Source: Leptospiraceae bacterium
GTDB taxonomy: Bacteria; Spirochaetota; Leptospiria; Leptospirales; Leptonemataceae
DNA: 64,000 bases
NCBI GenBank assembly: GCA_026005135.1
Contig: BPKM01000003.1
Location: 248,001-312,000 of the forward strand
Direction of reading: 5' to 3'
The translations under genes were made by a program, and so were the position numbers. Below, piece after piece: positions 55,340-64,000 of the stretch (positions are counted from its first letter, which is position 1; each line of letters starts with the position of its first letter). Below the pieces are notes generated by a model. The model ran no database searches. It was not told the DNA's origin and saw only the letters and a program-made list of their open reading frames with translations.

Positions 55340-56182
55340 TTAAATTGCAGTTATATGGTTGGTTTCACTACGATATTGATTAGGTAGTTTTAAGTTCATA
55401 GAAGTTTTTTTTTGAACTTGTAAAGGTAAATTTAATAAAACCATTGTTCTTTTAGCAGAAACAAGATATAAATGGTCTTCAGGTTTTAATCCCATATCTA
55501 ATAGTAATGCATCAATTAAAGGGTATCCAAGTCCATGACCACCTCCAGAAGTATCAATATTTTCTATAAAAAATTCATTTTTTTTATTTTGCTGAACATA
55601 ATGGGAAAAGTTTTTTCTTTTTTCTATAATTCGCAAAAAATCTTCTTCTAAAATAGGAGAACCATTTTGTATTAATATATGAATAAATTCTGGATTTCGA
55701 TAAAATTCTACCATTGTATATATATGAAATTGTTTTAGCAATTGTTTTATTTTTAAGATAATTTTTATTTTTTCTAAATGATCTCTGGATAAATTTTTAT
55801 TATCTTTTTGTTCTATATAGAATTTTTCAAAATACATTAACTCTTTAAGTTTTTTTGTAATTTTTTTCTGATCTATTTTCTTTAAGTTATGAGCAATTAA
55901 TTTTTGTTCTCCAGAAAATAAAACTTCTTTCAACCATTCTATTAATTCTCCAGCAGATTCTAAATCACGTAAAGATTTTTTATATAAATCTTTTAAAGCG
56001 AATAATATTAAAATTAATTTATAATTAGATTTTATTGCATTTTTAATTAATTCATCACAAATATGATTAATATTATCCTGATATGGTAATAACCAGGTAT
56101 CCTGTATATATTTATGAATTGTTTTTTGTATAATTTTACTTGTTTTAGTGCTATAAGTATATATTTCAATTTTTGTATTCAT
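55340..56182 (-). CDS. GHKL-type ATPase domain protein (paralogue 2)
   Basis: 280 residues with the same plan as the protein at 37732-38556: an N-box-like CDELIKNAIKSN (about 43-54), LIQNGSPILEEDF near 175 and the glycine loop SGGGHGLGYPL near 212. As in paralogue 1, there is no receiver, phospho-acceptor domain or membrane segment. Identity between the two looks low, but the motif order and spacing agree. It is divergent from the thiolase gene, across an intergenic region that shares blocks with that of paralogue 1. Confidence 0.65.
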   Translation of the reverse strand: MNTKIEIYTYSTKTSKIIQKTIHKYIQDTWLLPYQDNINHICDELIKNAIKSNYKLILILFALKDLYKKSLRDLESAGELIEWLKEVLFSGEQKLIAHNLKKIDQKKITKKLKELMYFEKFYIEQKDNKNLSRDHLEKIKIILKIKQLLKQFHIYTMVEFYRNPEFIHILIQNGSPILEEDFLRIIEKRKNFSHYVQQNKKNEFFIENIDTSGGGHGLGYPLIDALLLDMGLKPEDHLYLVSAKRTMVLLNLPLQVQKKTSMNLKLPNQYRSETNHITAI

Positions 56183-56194
56183 TATTATTATGAA

Positions 56195-56238
56195 ATTTTT
56201 TTTACTTTGATAAAATTGTCAAAACTTTTATTTGACGT
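56195..56238. promoter_or_regulatory. Shared intergenic block, copy B (ATTTTTTTTACTTT ... TTTGACGT)
   Basis: ATTTTTTTTACTTT (56195-56208) and TTTGACGT (56231-56238) repeat the two blocks of 38572-38609, with a 22-nt gap instead of 16. TTGACG begins exactly 35 nt before the thiolase ATG at 56267, and the first block lies 12 nt before the GHKL ATG on the other strand. Confidence 0.45.
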
Positions 56239-56266
56239 GAGAATCATTTTTTATGTTTTTACCATT

Positions 56267-57592
56267 ATGAAGTTAGAAAAAAAATTAGCTATCTGTACCA
56301 CTCGACGTACACCTTTTGCTCAAATTGCAAAAGCCTTAGGTAGATTTCCTGCTCACCATCTTGGTAAAATGGTAGCAGAAGATATTTTAAAAGTCAGTGG
56401 TATAGATAAAAAAAATATTGATGGTGTAATTGTTGGCGAAGGTTTTCCTTTTGCTCCCAACTCTGCAAGAGTGATTGCCAATTTAATTGGTTTACCAGAT
56501 GAAATACCAGCTTTAACAGTAAACCAGAATTGTGTATCTGCAATGGAATCAGTAGTGGAAGGGGCAAGAAGAATATTATTAGGAGAAGGAAAACTTTTTC
56601 TAACAATAGGTGAAGAATCACAAACTTCTATGCCTTTTATTATTAAAAATGCTAGAATGAATAAAAAAACCAATAGTCTGGATCGTCTATTAAAATTATT
56701 ACCAGATAATTTACCAGAAGGTGTAGAAGTAAGAGATACATTAGAAGATGGTTTAGCAGATGGAGAAACCAGTTATGGAATGGCAGTAACAGCAGAAATT
56801 GTTGCTCAGAATTATAAATTATCTCGGGAAATTCAGGATAAATTAGCATATGAAAGTTTTAAAAGAGCATATGAAGCAACTATGGAAGGTAAATATGATC
56901 CTTTTATAATGGAAGTAATTGATGATGAAGGTAATCCACTAAAAGCAGATGAAGCAGTTCTATTAAGAAAAGGTATTGTAGAAAATCCTTCTCGTATGGA
57001 AAGAGCGATGTTATTATTTGATAATCCAGGAATGAAATGGGATCAATTTAAACAAAAATATGGGAAAGATTTAAAAAATGATATTGGTCCAACTGTAACG
57101 ATTTTTAATGCTTCTCCACGTTCTGATGGTGCTTCTGGTTTAATTTTAACCACTCCAGAAAGAGCAAAAGAATTAGGCTTAGATATTCAAGCGTATTTAA
57201 CTGGTTGGAAAATGAAAGGTGTTCATCCAAATATAATGGGAATTGGACAGGCAGTAGCTACCTTAGGTCTATTAGAAGATTTTGGTTTAAAACCAGAAGA
57301 TATTGATGTAATAGAAATTCATGAAGCATTTGCAGCAACAGCAGTAGGTGCATTAGAAGAAATTCGTTTACAAACAGGTTTTGATTGGCAAAAACGTTTT
57401 GAAGAGAAAAAAATTAATATGTTTGGTGGTTCTATTGCTATTGGACATCCTTTTGGTGCAACAGGTATACGTTTAATTGCAAATGCTATTATGGATATGC
57501 AACATGATTCTTCTGTAAATCGTGTTTTATGTACCGCATGTGCACATGGTGGTGTTGCTGGTGCATTAATGATTGAAAGAGCAGAAGCTTAA
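56267..57592 (+). CDS. Thiolase (acetyl-CoA acyltransferase type)
   Basis: 441 residues from ATG 56267. An earlier in-frame ATG at 56114 would run into the divergent gene and add residues foreign to the family, so I reject it. Catalytic Cys89 is in VNQNCVSAM, His394 in IAIGHPFGATG and Cys425 in TACAHGG; HEAFAATA gives the fourth loop. The enzyme either cleaves 3-ketoacyl-CoA in beta-oxidation or makes acetoacetyl-CoA. At 441 residues it is longer than the 390-residue biosynthetic enzymes and closer to FadI/acyltransferase types. A terminator follows at once. Confidence 0.92.
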   Translation: MKLEKKLAICTTRRTPFAQIAKALGRFPAHHLGKMVAEDILKVSGIDKKNIDGVIVGEGFPFAPNSARVIANLIGLPDEIPALTVNQNCVSAMESVVEGARRILLGEGKLFLTIGEESQTSMPFIIKNARMNKKTNSLDRLLKLLPDNLPEGVEVRDTLEDGLADGETSYGMAVTAEIVAQNYKLSREIQDKLAYESFKRAYEATMEGKYDPFIMEVIDDEGNPLKADEAVLLRKGIVENPSRMERAMLLFDNPGMKWDQFKQKYGKDLKNDIGPTVTIFNASPRSDGASGLILTTPERAKELGLDIQAYLTGWKMKGVHPNIMGIGQAVATLGLLEDFGLKPEDIDVIEIHEAFAATAVGALEEIRLQTGFDWQKRFEEKKINMFGGSIAIGHPFGATGIRLIANAIMDMQHDSSVNRVLCTACAHGGVAGALMIERAEA

Positions 57593-57602
57593 AAAAATTC
57601 AT

Positions 57603-57633
57603 AATACCCCCTCTTATGTTTGGGGGTATTTTT
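57603..57633. terminator. Bidirectional rho-independent terminator
   Basis: AATACCCCC (57603-57611) pairs perfectly with GGGGGTATT (57622-57630) over a 10-nt loop, followed by a T run on the plus strand and preceded by an A-rich stretch that serves the minus strand. It separates the convergent thiolase and DUF389 genes. Confidence 0.8.
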
Positions 57634-59354
57634 CATAATAAACTATAATATATCATTGCTTTACAGTTATTCTTATTTTCTTTTGTGGGTAATAAATAAT
57701 AATGTAGCCTTTCTTTAAAACTTTCAGTAGAATTTAATTTTAGAATTTCATAGATTTCTTCTTCTAAATAGATATCAATTTTTAAGTTTGGATTTATAAT
57801 CAAATAAATAATACTTGCATTATGAATTTCTTGAATAACTTCTGTTAATTTATAATTCTTTTTATTACAATATAAAGCTTTAGGATTAGAAGAAATATAA
57901 GAAATTTTAATTTCCGAAGGAGAAATATTAATTGTTTTTAATCCCTGGATAAAACTCTGTTTTAAAATAGATTCTGCATCCTTAGATAAAGTTTTACCTG
58001 CAACAAAAAGTTCAATTGTTTCTATACCATTTAAGGTAAAAATAGTATTGATTTTTAAAATTATACCAGCTTCCTTAGGATATTGATTAATTATATATTC
58101 AAATATTTTATTTACAATTTCTGCTGCATATTTATTCCTTATGGCATTTTCTGTTTTTTCGTCTTTAACAATATTTTGAGATAATTTTTGTAACTGTTGA
58201 ATATCTGATTCACCAGCAATACGAATAAAACTTATGTTTAATTTAAAATCAGGAAATTGTTTTTGTAGTTTTTCTTGAATTTCTTTTTCCCATGCTGGAT
58301 CGACAACACCTTTTGAAGAATATAAAATTGTACCATTAACAGAATCTTTTGTAAATATTAGATTTTCTGTTCCTCGAATAAGTTCTATATTTTTGGATTC
58401 TTTTATAAAAGATTCAATAGCATTTTTAAGATCATTTTTCTTTTTTAAATAGGCAAGAGAAGTAGAAAGAGGATAACTTATTAATAAAATTAGAAATAAA
58501 GGAAATAAGAAACGCTTCTTAGAAAAAATTTTATCTGTTAAGTATATATAAAAGTTCAGTTGATTTAATTTTAAATAAAATTCATCTATTTTCTGTCTTT
58601 TTTTATTAATAATTTCTACTAATTTTTCTATATTATAGCCTTCGTAAATAGCATAATAAAATAAAGAAGATATCATAACAATTCCAAAAAGGTTTGTTAA
58701 AAATAATAAAAAAGAACCCCACATAATAGATGTATCAAAACCAATCCCCAGACCATAACCTGTTACACATAAAGGAGGCATTAAAGCTACACCGATAGCA
58801 GCACCAGGTGCAACATCTCCCATTAAATCTTCTCCATTTATACGAACACTACTTAAAGCAGCAACAAGACCAGCAAATAATGCAATAAATAAATCCAGTA
58901 CAGTAGGACTAATTCTTGCCAAAATTTCTGATGTAATTTCCTGTAAGGGAACAATTTTTGTTATAAATGCAGAAGTAAGTATAACTATACTTATACTTAA
59001 AAGAATATTAATTATGGATTTAATACTTAAATATAAATCACTAATGGCTATTCCCATACCAAGTCCTAAAATTGGACCCATTAGAGGAGAAATAAGCATT
59101 GCACCAATAATTACAGCTGGGCTATTGATAATTAATCCAATAGTTGCAATTCCACAGGAAATGATGACAAATAACCAATAAGGTAAAGAAAAAATTTCTG
59201 CTTTATCATCAACTTCATCATGCATTAAAAGAACATCACTTTTTTTAATTTTTAAATATTTTGGTAGATAAACAAAAATTTGGTGTAATCTTCCAGATAT
59301 TCTTTCTAATCCATCTAATTCTTTTTCCTGTATTGATGGCACATTTTTCTTCAT
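57633..59354 (-). CDS. DUF389 (TIGR00341-like) membrane protein
   Basis: 573 residues. An N-terminal cytoplasmic region (1-60) precedes five to six membrane segments with the DUF389 marks IINSPAVIIGAMLISPLMGPILG, GLVAALSSVRINGEDLMGDVAPGAAIGVALMPPLCVTGYG. After a last membrane segment near 300 there is a 270-residue domain that varies within the family. Function unknown; the family is sometimes annotated as hydrophobic domain proteins. Its stop lies at the edge of the terminator. Confidence 0.85.
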   Translation of the reverse strand: MKKNVPSIQEKELDGLERISGRLHQIFVYLPKYLKIKKSDVLLMHDEVDDKAEIFSLPYWLFVIISCGIATIGLIINSPAVIIGAMLISPLMGPILGLGMGIAISDLYLSIKSIINILLSISIVILTSAFITKIVPLQEITSEILARISPTVLDLFIALFAGLVAALSSVRINGEDLMGDVAPGAAIGVALMPPLCVTGYGLGIGFDTSIMWGSFLLFLTNLFGIVMISSLFYYAIYEGYNIEKLVEIINKKRQKIDEFYLKLNQLNFYIYLTDKIFSKKRFLFPLFLILLISYPLSTSLAYLKKKNDLKNAIESFIKESKNIELIRGTENLIFTKDSVNGTILYSSKGVVDPAWEKEIQEKLQKQFPDFKLNISFIRIAGESDIQQLQKLSQNIVKDEKTENAIRNKYAAEIVNKIFEYIINQYPKEAGIILKINTIFTLNGIETIELFVAGKTLSKDAESILKQSFIQGLKTINISPSEIKISYISSNPKALYCNKKNYKLTEVIQEIHNASIIYLIINPNLKIDIYLEEEIYEILKLNSTESFKERLHYYLLPTKENKNNCKAMIYYSLL

Positions 59355-59499
59355 AGAAAGAGCAAAAAAAAAGATTTATATTGGTCAATCTTTTATTTTA
59401 AAGTTTATGAATATTTTTTTGTAGCTAAACTAAAATTATTTATCTTTAAGGAATTGTAAGATGTTATAGTTGAATTACAATACGCATTTTTGATGCTAC

Positions 59500-60711
59500 T
59501 TATGAACCTCCACTTTCATTGAATAGGGAATCTATAAAATTTGATAAATCTAATGGATTTATTTTAAAATATTGTAAATAAGTGATTTTACAGGTACTAC
59601 CAGTACTAATTCCAATTCTTGCATTTTCTAAATTGAAATTATTTTTTTCCCGAATAGAAATAGAACAACCATTACTATCTTTAAAGCCAATAAAAAATTG
59701 ATCTTCGTCATTATTTAAAATAAATTGCTGTATATCGATTCCAGATAAAGTAAGTGCATTTGTATTAATTGTACCGTTATTAATATCATAAGAATAAAAT
59801 TGCGTGTCACTTCCATTTTGAATTACGCCATATAGAGTTTGAATAGATTTTTTATATAGCATAAAAGGTTTTTGAATATATGAAGAATTATTTATGATGA
59901 GCTTCTCAGGTATATAAGGGTTATTAGGGTCTACTGGTTCTTTAAATGCTTCTAATATGGGCTCGTCAGAACTATTATCTCCGAGAACTGTAATAAATCC
60001 AGTATTGCTGGAATCTATAAAAGAAAAAATAATAGGAATAGAATAATATGAAAAATTACTAAGTATATTAGTTGTTAGAGATGCAAATATATTATCTTTA
60101 GGAACATAATCTAAAAGATTATAACTATCATCATGATAAGAAAAATAAAGATATGTATTACTGATAGTTATATTTTGGAGATTGAAAAAACTAATTTCTG
60201 TTAATGTTTGTGTAGATAAAGTAAAATCTGTTGTATTTAGTTTATGAAGATTAGAATCTGGAGAATTATTTGCAAGAAAATATAAATATCCATTATCATA
60301 AATAAATCCTTTATTATATTGATCATCAATATTAAAGATATTAGAAGTAGAAATTTCTGTTTGATTTAAAATATCAAATTTTTTAATAATAGAATTATTA
60401 GTTGAATAATTATAATAGATATAATACAATTGATTAGGTTCTTCTTTTGATTGTGTGGCTAATACAATTTTGTCACTATTTGTATGATAGATTAAGGTTT
60501 TAAAATAAATGGTTTTTGTTTCTAAATCAATAACAAAAAGATTTTTTGTATCAGTACCAATAAGATATTCTTTTTGACTTTGATTATTCAAAATAAAAGT
60601 TAAATAAAAGCCTAAGGGAGTAGTGGGGTCTAAGGGATTTTCTTTAAATTTCAAACAACAAATAAAAAAACTATAAATAAAAATTCCTAAAATAATATGT
60701 TTTAACTTCAT
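59500..60711 (-). CDS. Lipoprotein, probable beta-rich repeat protein
   Basis: 403 residues. The signal peptide ends FFICC, with the lipid on one of the two Cys near 19-20, and continues with KENPLDPTTPLG, an NPLDP-type start similar to that of the large lipoprotein at 51375. The rest is a run of short strand-turn units such as LIGTDTKNLFVIDLETKTIYF, resembling a beta-propeller. No family recognised. Upstream there is no clear promoter. Confidence 0.6.
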   Translation of the reverse strand: MKLKHIILGIFIYSFFICCLKFKENPLDPTTPLGFYLTFILNNQSQKEYLIGTDTKNLFVIDLETKTIYFKTLIYHTNSDKIVLATQSKEEPNQLYYIYYNYSTNNSIIKKFDILNQTEISTSNIFNIDDQYNKGFIYDNGYLYFLANNSPDSNLHKLNTTDFTLSTQTLTEISFFNLQNITISNTYLYFSYHDDSYNLLDYVPKDNIFASLTTNILSNFSYYSIPIIFSFIDSSNTGFITVLGDNSSDEPILEAFKEPVDPNNPYIPEKLIINNSSYIQKPFMLYKKSIQTLYGVIQNGSDTQFYSYDINNGTINTNALTLSGIDIQQFILNNDEDQFFIGFKDSNGCSISIREKNNFNLENARIGISTGSTCKITYLQYFKINPLDLSNFIDSLFNESGGS

Positions 60712-61159
60712 AAAATATCCTTTTAAAATAATACCAATATAATAATTTAAATTATAAAGTAAAATAAAAAAATAGAAATAAAAAAATTTTTTTATATTAT
60801 GTATTTGAAAGTATATATTTTTTTATAAGCAATATTTTGTTAATAATTGCATATAAATTATTAATATCTTAACCCTATTTTTGTAAAAAATACAAATAAA
60901 TGCTTAAAATGTGTTTTTATATTGAAATATAATATATTCTGGATAAATTTTGATTTTTTTGTTAAAATTAAAAAGCATATAATATTAAAAAAAAATATAT
61001 TAAATATAAAGAAAAATTATTATGTATTATAATGCCAGATTATAAAAAATTTTTAAAATTTCGGAAAATTTCTTGAAAAAAAAAAAACTATATATAATAT
61101 GGCTTTGTAATAATAAAAAAAAATAAGAAATTTTAAAAAATGGAGGAACTATAAACTAT
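60712..61159. other. 448-nt A/T-rich gap, divergent promoter region
   Basis: Nearly all A/T with no RNA gene and no frame of note. Near its right end TATAAT (61093-61098) follows a run of A with a weak TTGAAA at 61073-61078 (14-nt spacing, too short), so the promoter of the SBBP gene is probably here but cannot be fixed. TGGAGGA sits 13-18 nt before ATG 61160. Confidence 0.5.
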
Positions 61160-63631
61160 ATGAAGAACAAATTATCATTTGTTGCGATTTTTATTGTTTT
61201 AGTTGCCCTGGTAGGCCTTTATTATCACAAGGATATAGGGAATTATTTTAAGAAAATCTTTAATAGTCAATCAGATGGAATTAGCCATAAGCAGGAAATT
61301 TTAAAAAATCTTCCGTCCTTACAGGTTCCATTTGTGGAAAATCAGGGGCAATGGGATAAAGAAGTATTGTATAAGGCAAAAACCTTTGCAGGAAGTTTTT
61401 TTATAACCCGTAAAGGGGAAATGGTTTATGATATACCAAAATATACAGAAGATAGAGAAGATAGCGAAAAAAATCAAAAAAATCAAATCGAATCGTATAA
61501 TAAAAAATCAATAATAGGTGGAGTGGTAATAAAAGAAAGTCTGGTAAATAGCAAAGATAATCGAATTATTGCCTTAGACGAATCTATTACAGAGGTGAGT
61601 TATTTTAAAGGGAATAATCCATCTCTATGGAAGAAGGGATTAAGAAGTTATAAGCGAATTTCTTATGGAGAGGTTTATCCATTTATAGAGTTGCAATTAA
61701 AAGCCTATGGTAACAACATAGAAAAATTGTTTTATATAAAACCGGGAGGAGAAGTAGAAAACATTAGAATTCAGATAGAAGGAGTTGATAAAATAGAAAT
61801 AGACGAAAAAGGGCAGTTGATATTAGAAACCCCTTATGGAGAAGTAGTCTTTACGAAACCTCGGGCATATTATAAAGAAAGTCCCGAAGAAGACATAGAA
61901 GTATCTTATGTTTTATATAATTTTGGTGAATATGGTTTTAGTATAAAAGATTACGATAAAACCAGAACCTTGATAATTGATCCCTTACTTGCATCTACTT
62001 ATATAGGGGGTAGTGGTAGAGATGAAGCAAAATCACTTGCTATAGATAGTTCAGGGAATGTATATATTATGGGTTATACACTCTCTAATAATTATCCCAC
62101 CACAAGAGGTGCTTATGATACGACTTATAATGGTGGTGATCATGATATATTTATTTCAAAATTGAATAGTGATTTAACTCAATTACTTGCATCTACTTAT
62201 ATAGGGGGTAGTGGTGATGATTGGGCAGGTTCACTTGCTATAGATAGTTCAGGGAATGTATATATTATGGGTTATACACTCTCTAATAATTATCCCACCA
62301 CAAGAGGTGCTTATGATACGACTTATAATGGTGGTGATCATGATATATTTATTTCAAAATTGAATAGTGATTTAACTCAATTACTTGCATCTACTTATAT
62401 AGGGGGTAGTGGTGATGATTGGGCAGGTTCACTTGCTATAGATAGTTCAGGGAATGTATATATTACGGGTGGGACAGAATCTACTAATTATCCCACCAGA
62501 AGAGGTGCTTATGATACGACTCATAATGGTGGTGGAGATGTATATATTTCAAAATTGAATAGTAATTTAACTCAATTACTTGCATCTACTTATATAGGGG
62601 GTAGTGGTAGTGATGGGGCATCTTCACTTGCTATAGATAGTTCAGGGAATGTATATATTACGGGTAAGACATCTTCAAATAATTATCCCACCACAAGAGG
62701 TGCTTATGATACGACTTATAATGATTTTCTTGATATATTTATTTCAAAATTGAATAGTAATTTAACTCGCTTACTTGCATCTACTTATATAGGGGGTAGT
62801 GGTATTGATGTAGCAAATTCACTTGCTATAGATAGTTCAGGGAATGTATATATTAGGGGTGATACAGCTTCTACTAATTATCCCACCACAACAGGTACTT
62901 ATGATACCTCGTTTAATGGTCTTTTTGATGTATATATTTCAAAATTGAATAGTAATTTAACTCGCTTACTTGCATCTACTTATATAGGGGGTAGTGGTGA
63001 TGATTGGGCAGGTTCACTTGCTATAGATAGTTCAGGGAATGTATATATTACGGGTGGGACACTTTCTAATAATTATCCCACCACAACAGGTGCTTATGAT
63101 ACGACTTATAATGGTGGTGATCAAGATATATTTATTTCAAAATTGAATAGTAATTTAACTCAATTACTTGCATCTACTTATATAGGGGGTAGTGGTAATG
63201 ATGAAGCAAATTCACTTGCTATAGATAGTTCAGGGAATGTATATATTACGGGTAAGACATCTTCAAATAATTATCCCACCACAACAGGTGCTTATGATAC
63301 GACTCATGATGGTGGTGATGATATATTTATTTCAAAATTGAATAGTGATTTAACTTCGGGAACGGGTAGTTTGTATACTTTAACTGTAAGTATTTCTGGT
63401 AGTGGTGTAGTTATAACAAATCCAGCAGGAATTAATTGTGGCAGTGATTGTAGCGAAGAATATACAGAGAATCAGATAGTGACATTAATGGCAACACCTT
63501 CCAGTGGATATGTATTTTCTGGCTGGAATGGTAATAGTGATTGTAGTGATGGACAGATTACGATGGATGCAGATAAGACCTGTATTGCAATATTTAATGT
63601 AGATAATGGTGGTTCAGGGAACAATGATTGA
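61160..63631 (+). CDS. SBBP-repeat surface protein
   Basis: 823 residues, exported or membrane-anchored by a hydrophobic segment at 5-22. Residues about 50-275 are the domain that usually precedes SBBP repeats, opening VPFVENQGQW. Seven SBBP repeats of 65-66 residues follow (about 277-734), each with LLASTYIGGSG, LAIDSSGNVYI, NYPTT and FISKLNS, probably forming a beta-propeller. Near 740-815 is a glycine-rich repeat with CGSDCSEEY and FSGWNG and two Cys pairs. The frame ends at 63631, just where a CFIATAAYG anchor region begins in another frame, so the protein as read lacks its expected C-terminus. Its base use is richer in G than the neighbouring genes. Confidence 0.88.
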   Translation: MKNKLSFVAIFIVLVALVGLYYHKDIGNYFKKIFNSQSDGISHKQEILKNLPSLQVPFVENQGQWDKEVLYKAKTFAGSFFITRKGEMVYDIPKYTEDREDSEKNQKNQIESYNKKSIIGGVVIKESLVNSKDNRIIALDESITEVSYFKGNNPSLWKKGLRSYKRISYGEVYPFIELQLKAYGNNIEKLFYIKPGGEVENIRIQIEGVDKIEIDEKGQLILETPYGEVVFTKPRAYYKESPEEDIEVSYVLYNFGEYGFSIKDYDKTRTLIIDPLLASTYIGGSGRDEAKSLAIDSSGNVYIMGYTLSNNYPTTRGAYDTTYNGGDHDIFISKLNSDLTQLLASTYIGGSGDDWAGSLAIDSSGNVYIMGYTLSNNYPTTRGAYDTTYNGGDHDIFISKLNSDLTQLLASTYIGGSGDDWAGSLAIDSSGNVYITGGTESTNYPTRRGAYDTTHNGGGDVYISKLNSNLTQLLASTYIGGSGSDGASSLAIDSSGNVYITGKTSSNNYPTTRGAYDTTYNDFLDIFISKLNSNLTRLLASTYIGGSGIDVANSLAIDSSGNVYIRGDTASTNYPTTTGTYDTSFNGLFDVYISKLNSNLTRLLASTYIGGSGDDWAGSLAIDSSGNVYITGGTLSNNYPTTTGAYDTTYNGGDQDIFISKLNSNLTQLLASTYIGGSGNDEANSLAIDSSGNVYITGKTSSNNYPTTTGAYDTTHDGGDDIFISKLNSDLTSGTGSLYTLTVSISGSGVVITNPAGINCGSDCSEEYTENQIVTLMATPSSGYVFSGWNGNSDCSDGQITMDADKTCIAIFNVDNGGSGNND
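61988..63360 (+). repeat. Seven tandem 195-198-bp repeats coding for SBBP units
   Basis: Units start at 61988, 62186, 62384, 62579, 62774, 62969 and 63167, so the period is 198, 198, 195, 195, 195 and 198 bp, in whole codons. The first two units agree almost base for base across most of their length, which points to recent duplication and makes the copy number likely to change by recombination. Confidence 0.9.
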
Positions 63632-63989
63632 TCTGGATTATTATTTTTTAATCAATAAGAATAAGAAAAAATGTTTTATAGCAACAGCGGCTTATGGAAC
63701 TCCGATGGCAAAAGAGGTAGAAATATTAAGGGATTTTCGTGATAAATATTTAATATCCCATTTACCTGGTCAGATACTGGCATATATGTATTATAGGCTT
63801 TCTCCTCCTATAGCAAGAATCATCGAAAAAGACGAAACTTTACGAGGTATAACAAGAGTATTATTAATGCCCATAATATATTCTATAAAATATTCCCGCA
63901 TCTTTTTCGTTTTTAATGGGAGCGTTTTTAGTATTAATTGTAATAAGAAAAACAAGAAAACATTAAGAATTAAAAAACCATTTTTTTAG
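63624..63989 (+). CDS. CFIATAAYG-type C-terminal anchor region, out of frame with the SBBP gene
   Basis: The frame (ATG at 63624, or 63606) reads CFIATAAYGTPMAKEVEILRD, then ILAYMYYRLSPPIA and RVLLMPIIYSIKY, a conserved end of many secreted SBBP and similar proteins. It overlaps the SBBP frame by 8 nt; one base fewer at GATTGAT (63626-63632) would join them. A second fault follows near 63890: with one T fewer at TATTCCC the next frame gives PASFSFLMGAFLVLIVIRKTRKH, a membrane segment with a basic tail, ending at TAA 63964-63966. That is the end such proteins normally have. So this is probably the disabled or mis-sequenced end of one anchored protein. Confidence 0.65.
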   Translation: MIDLDYYFLINKNKKKCFIATAAYGTPMAKEVEILRDFRDKYLISHLPGQILAYMYYRLSPPIARIIEKDETLRGITRVLLMPIIYSIKYSRIFFVFNGSVFSINCNKKNKKTLRIKKPFF

Positions 63990-64000
63990 GGTTCCCGGGC

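Noticed and set aside
56114..56266. An earlier start for the thiolase
   Set aside because: It overlaps the divergent GHKL gene and adds 51 residues with no family likeness; ATG 56267 gives the normal N-terminus.
61988..63360. Regular repeats as a CRISPR array
   Set aside because: Units are about 197 bp, in whole codons, without short repeats and unique spacers; they encode protein repeats.
1..64000. tRNA, rRNA and known riboswitches
   Set aside because: I read all gaps and found no cloverleaf or conserved RNA core; small RNAs cannot be excluded by eye in such A/T-rich sequence.

Overview
The window is a very AT-rich bacterial chromosome segment. It is dense with genes on both strands and mixes housekeeping genes with accessory DNA. 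The best guess is a spirochaete related to Leptospirales, for three reasons. The citramalate synthase at 33183-34754 keeps every substrate-pocket residue I recall for the Leptospira enzyme. Several surface proteins carry loose spirochaete-style lipoboxes (LILSC, LTLNC, FFICC). GuaA, read through its internal stop, is long (627 codons), as I recall for Leptospira. This is inference from content; no rRNA or tRNA gene was seen to anchor it.

Layout. 1-1.8 kb: the tail of one gene, a trypsin-like protease with a zinc ribbon, and an orphan. 1.9-13.1 kb: an accessory island. It holds an adenine methylase and a PLD-nuclease/SNF2 helicase that overlap (a candidate two-gene restriction or anti-phage system), an RmuC gene, an IS4-family element whose transposase start lies behind a long hairpin, a frameshifted PD-(D/E)XK-type gene, and three copies of an intergenic repeat. 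Two of those copies are identical over 68 bp and flank the island as direct repeats. 13.1-25.4 kb: a macrodomain protein, an amino-acid permease, fecR-like/proA/nadD, a Gld-type ABC transporter operon, and a DUF3095 protein. 25.5-35 kb: metabolism, with ribBA, guaA (an in-frame TAA at codon 52), a SAM-hydrolase family protein, prmC, speE, a VOC protein, DUF1015 and cimA. 35-42.5 kb: DoxX, MarR, a cation/proton antiporter, a GHKL-type ATPase, an MFS transporter, DUF2905 and ppk. 42.5-51.4 kb: a minus-strand run with two lipoproteins (one with two HKD motifs, one very large with two lamin-tail-like segments), a possible outer-membrane protein, an exported orphan, coaE and a SPOR protein. 51.4-60.7 kb: a glycosyltransferase, an MBL-fold protein, a Cys/Met PLP enzyme, a second GHKL ATPase, a thiolase, DUF389 and a lipoprotein. 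61.1-64 kb: a seven-repeat SBBP surface protein followed by a CFIATAAYG-type anchor region in another frame.

Recurring themes. (1) Reading-frame lesions occur in five places: the methylase tail, the PD-(D/E)XK gene, guaA, and two in the SBBP/anchor gene. They are real decay, switching, or assembly error, and the sequence alone cannot say which. (2) Several start codons lie about 35 nt downstream of a TTGAC-type box with little room for a leader, which suggests leaderless messages. (3) The two GHKL ATPase genes share an upstream sequence block and a divergent TTTGACGT box.
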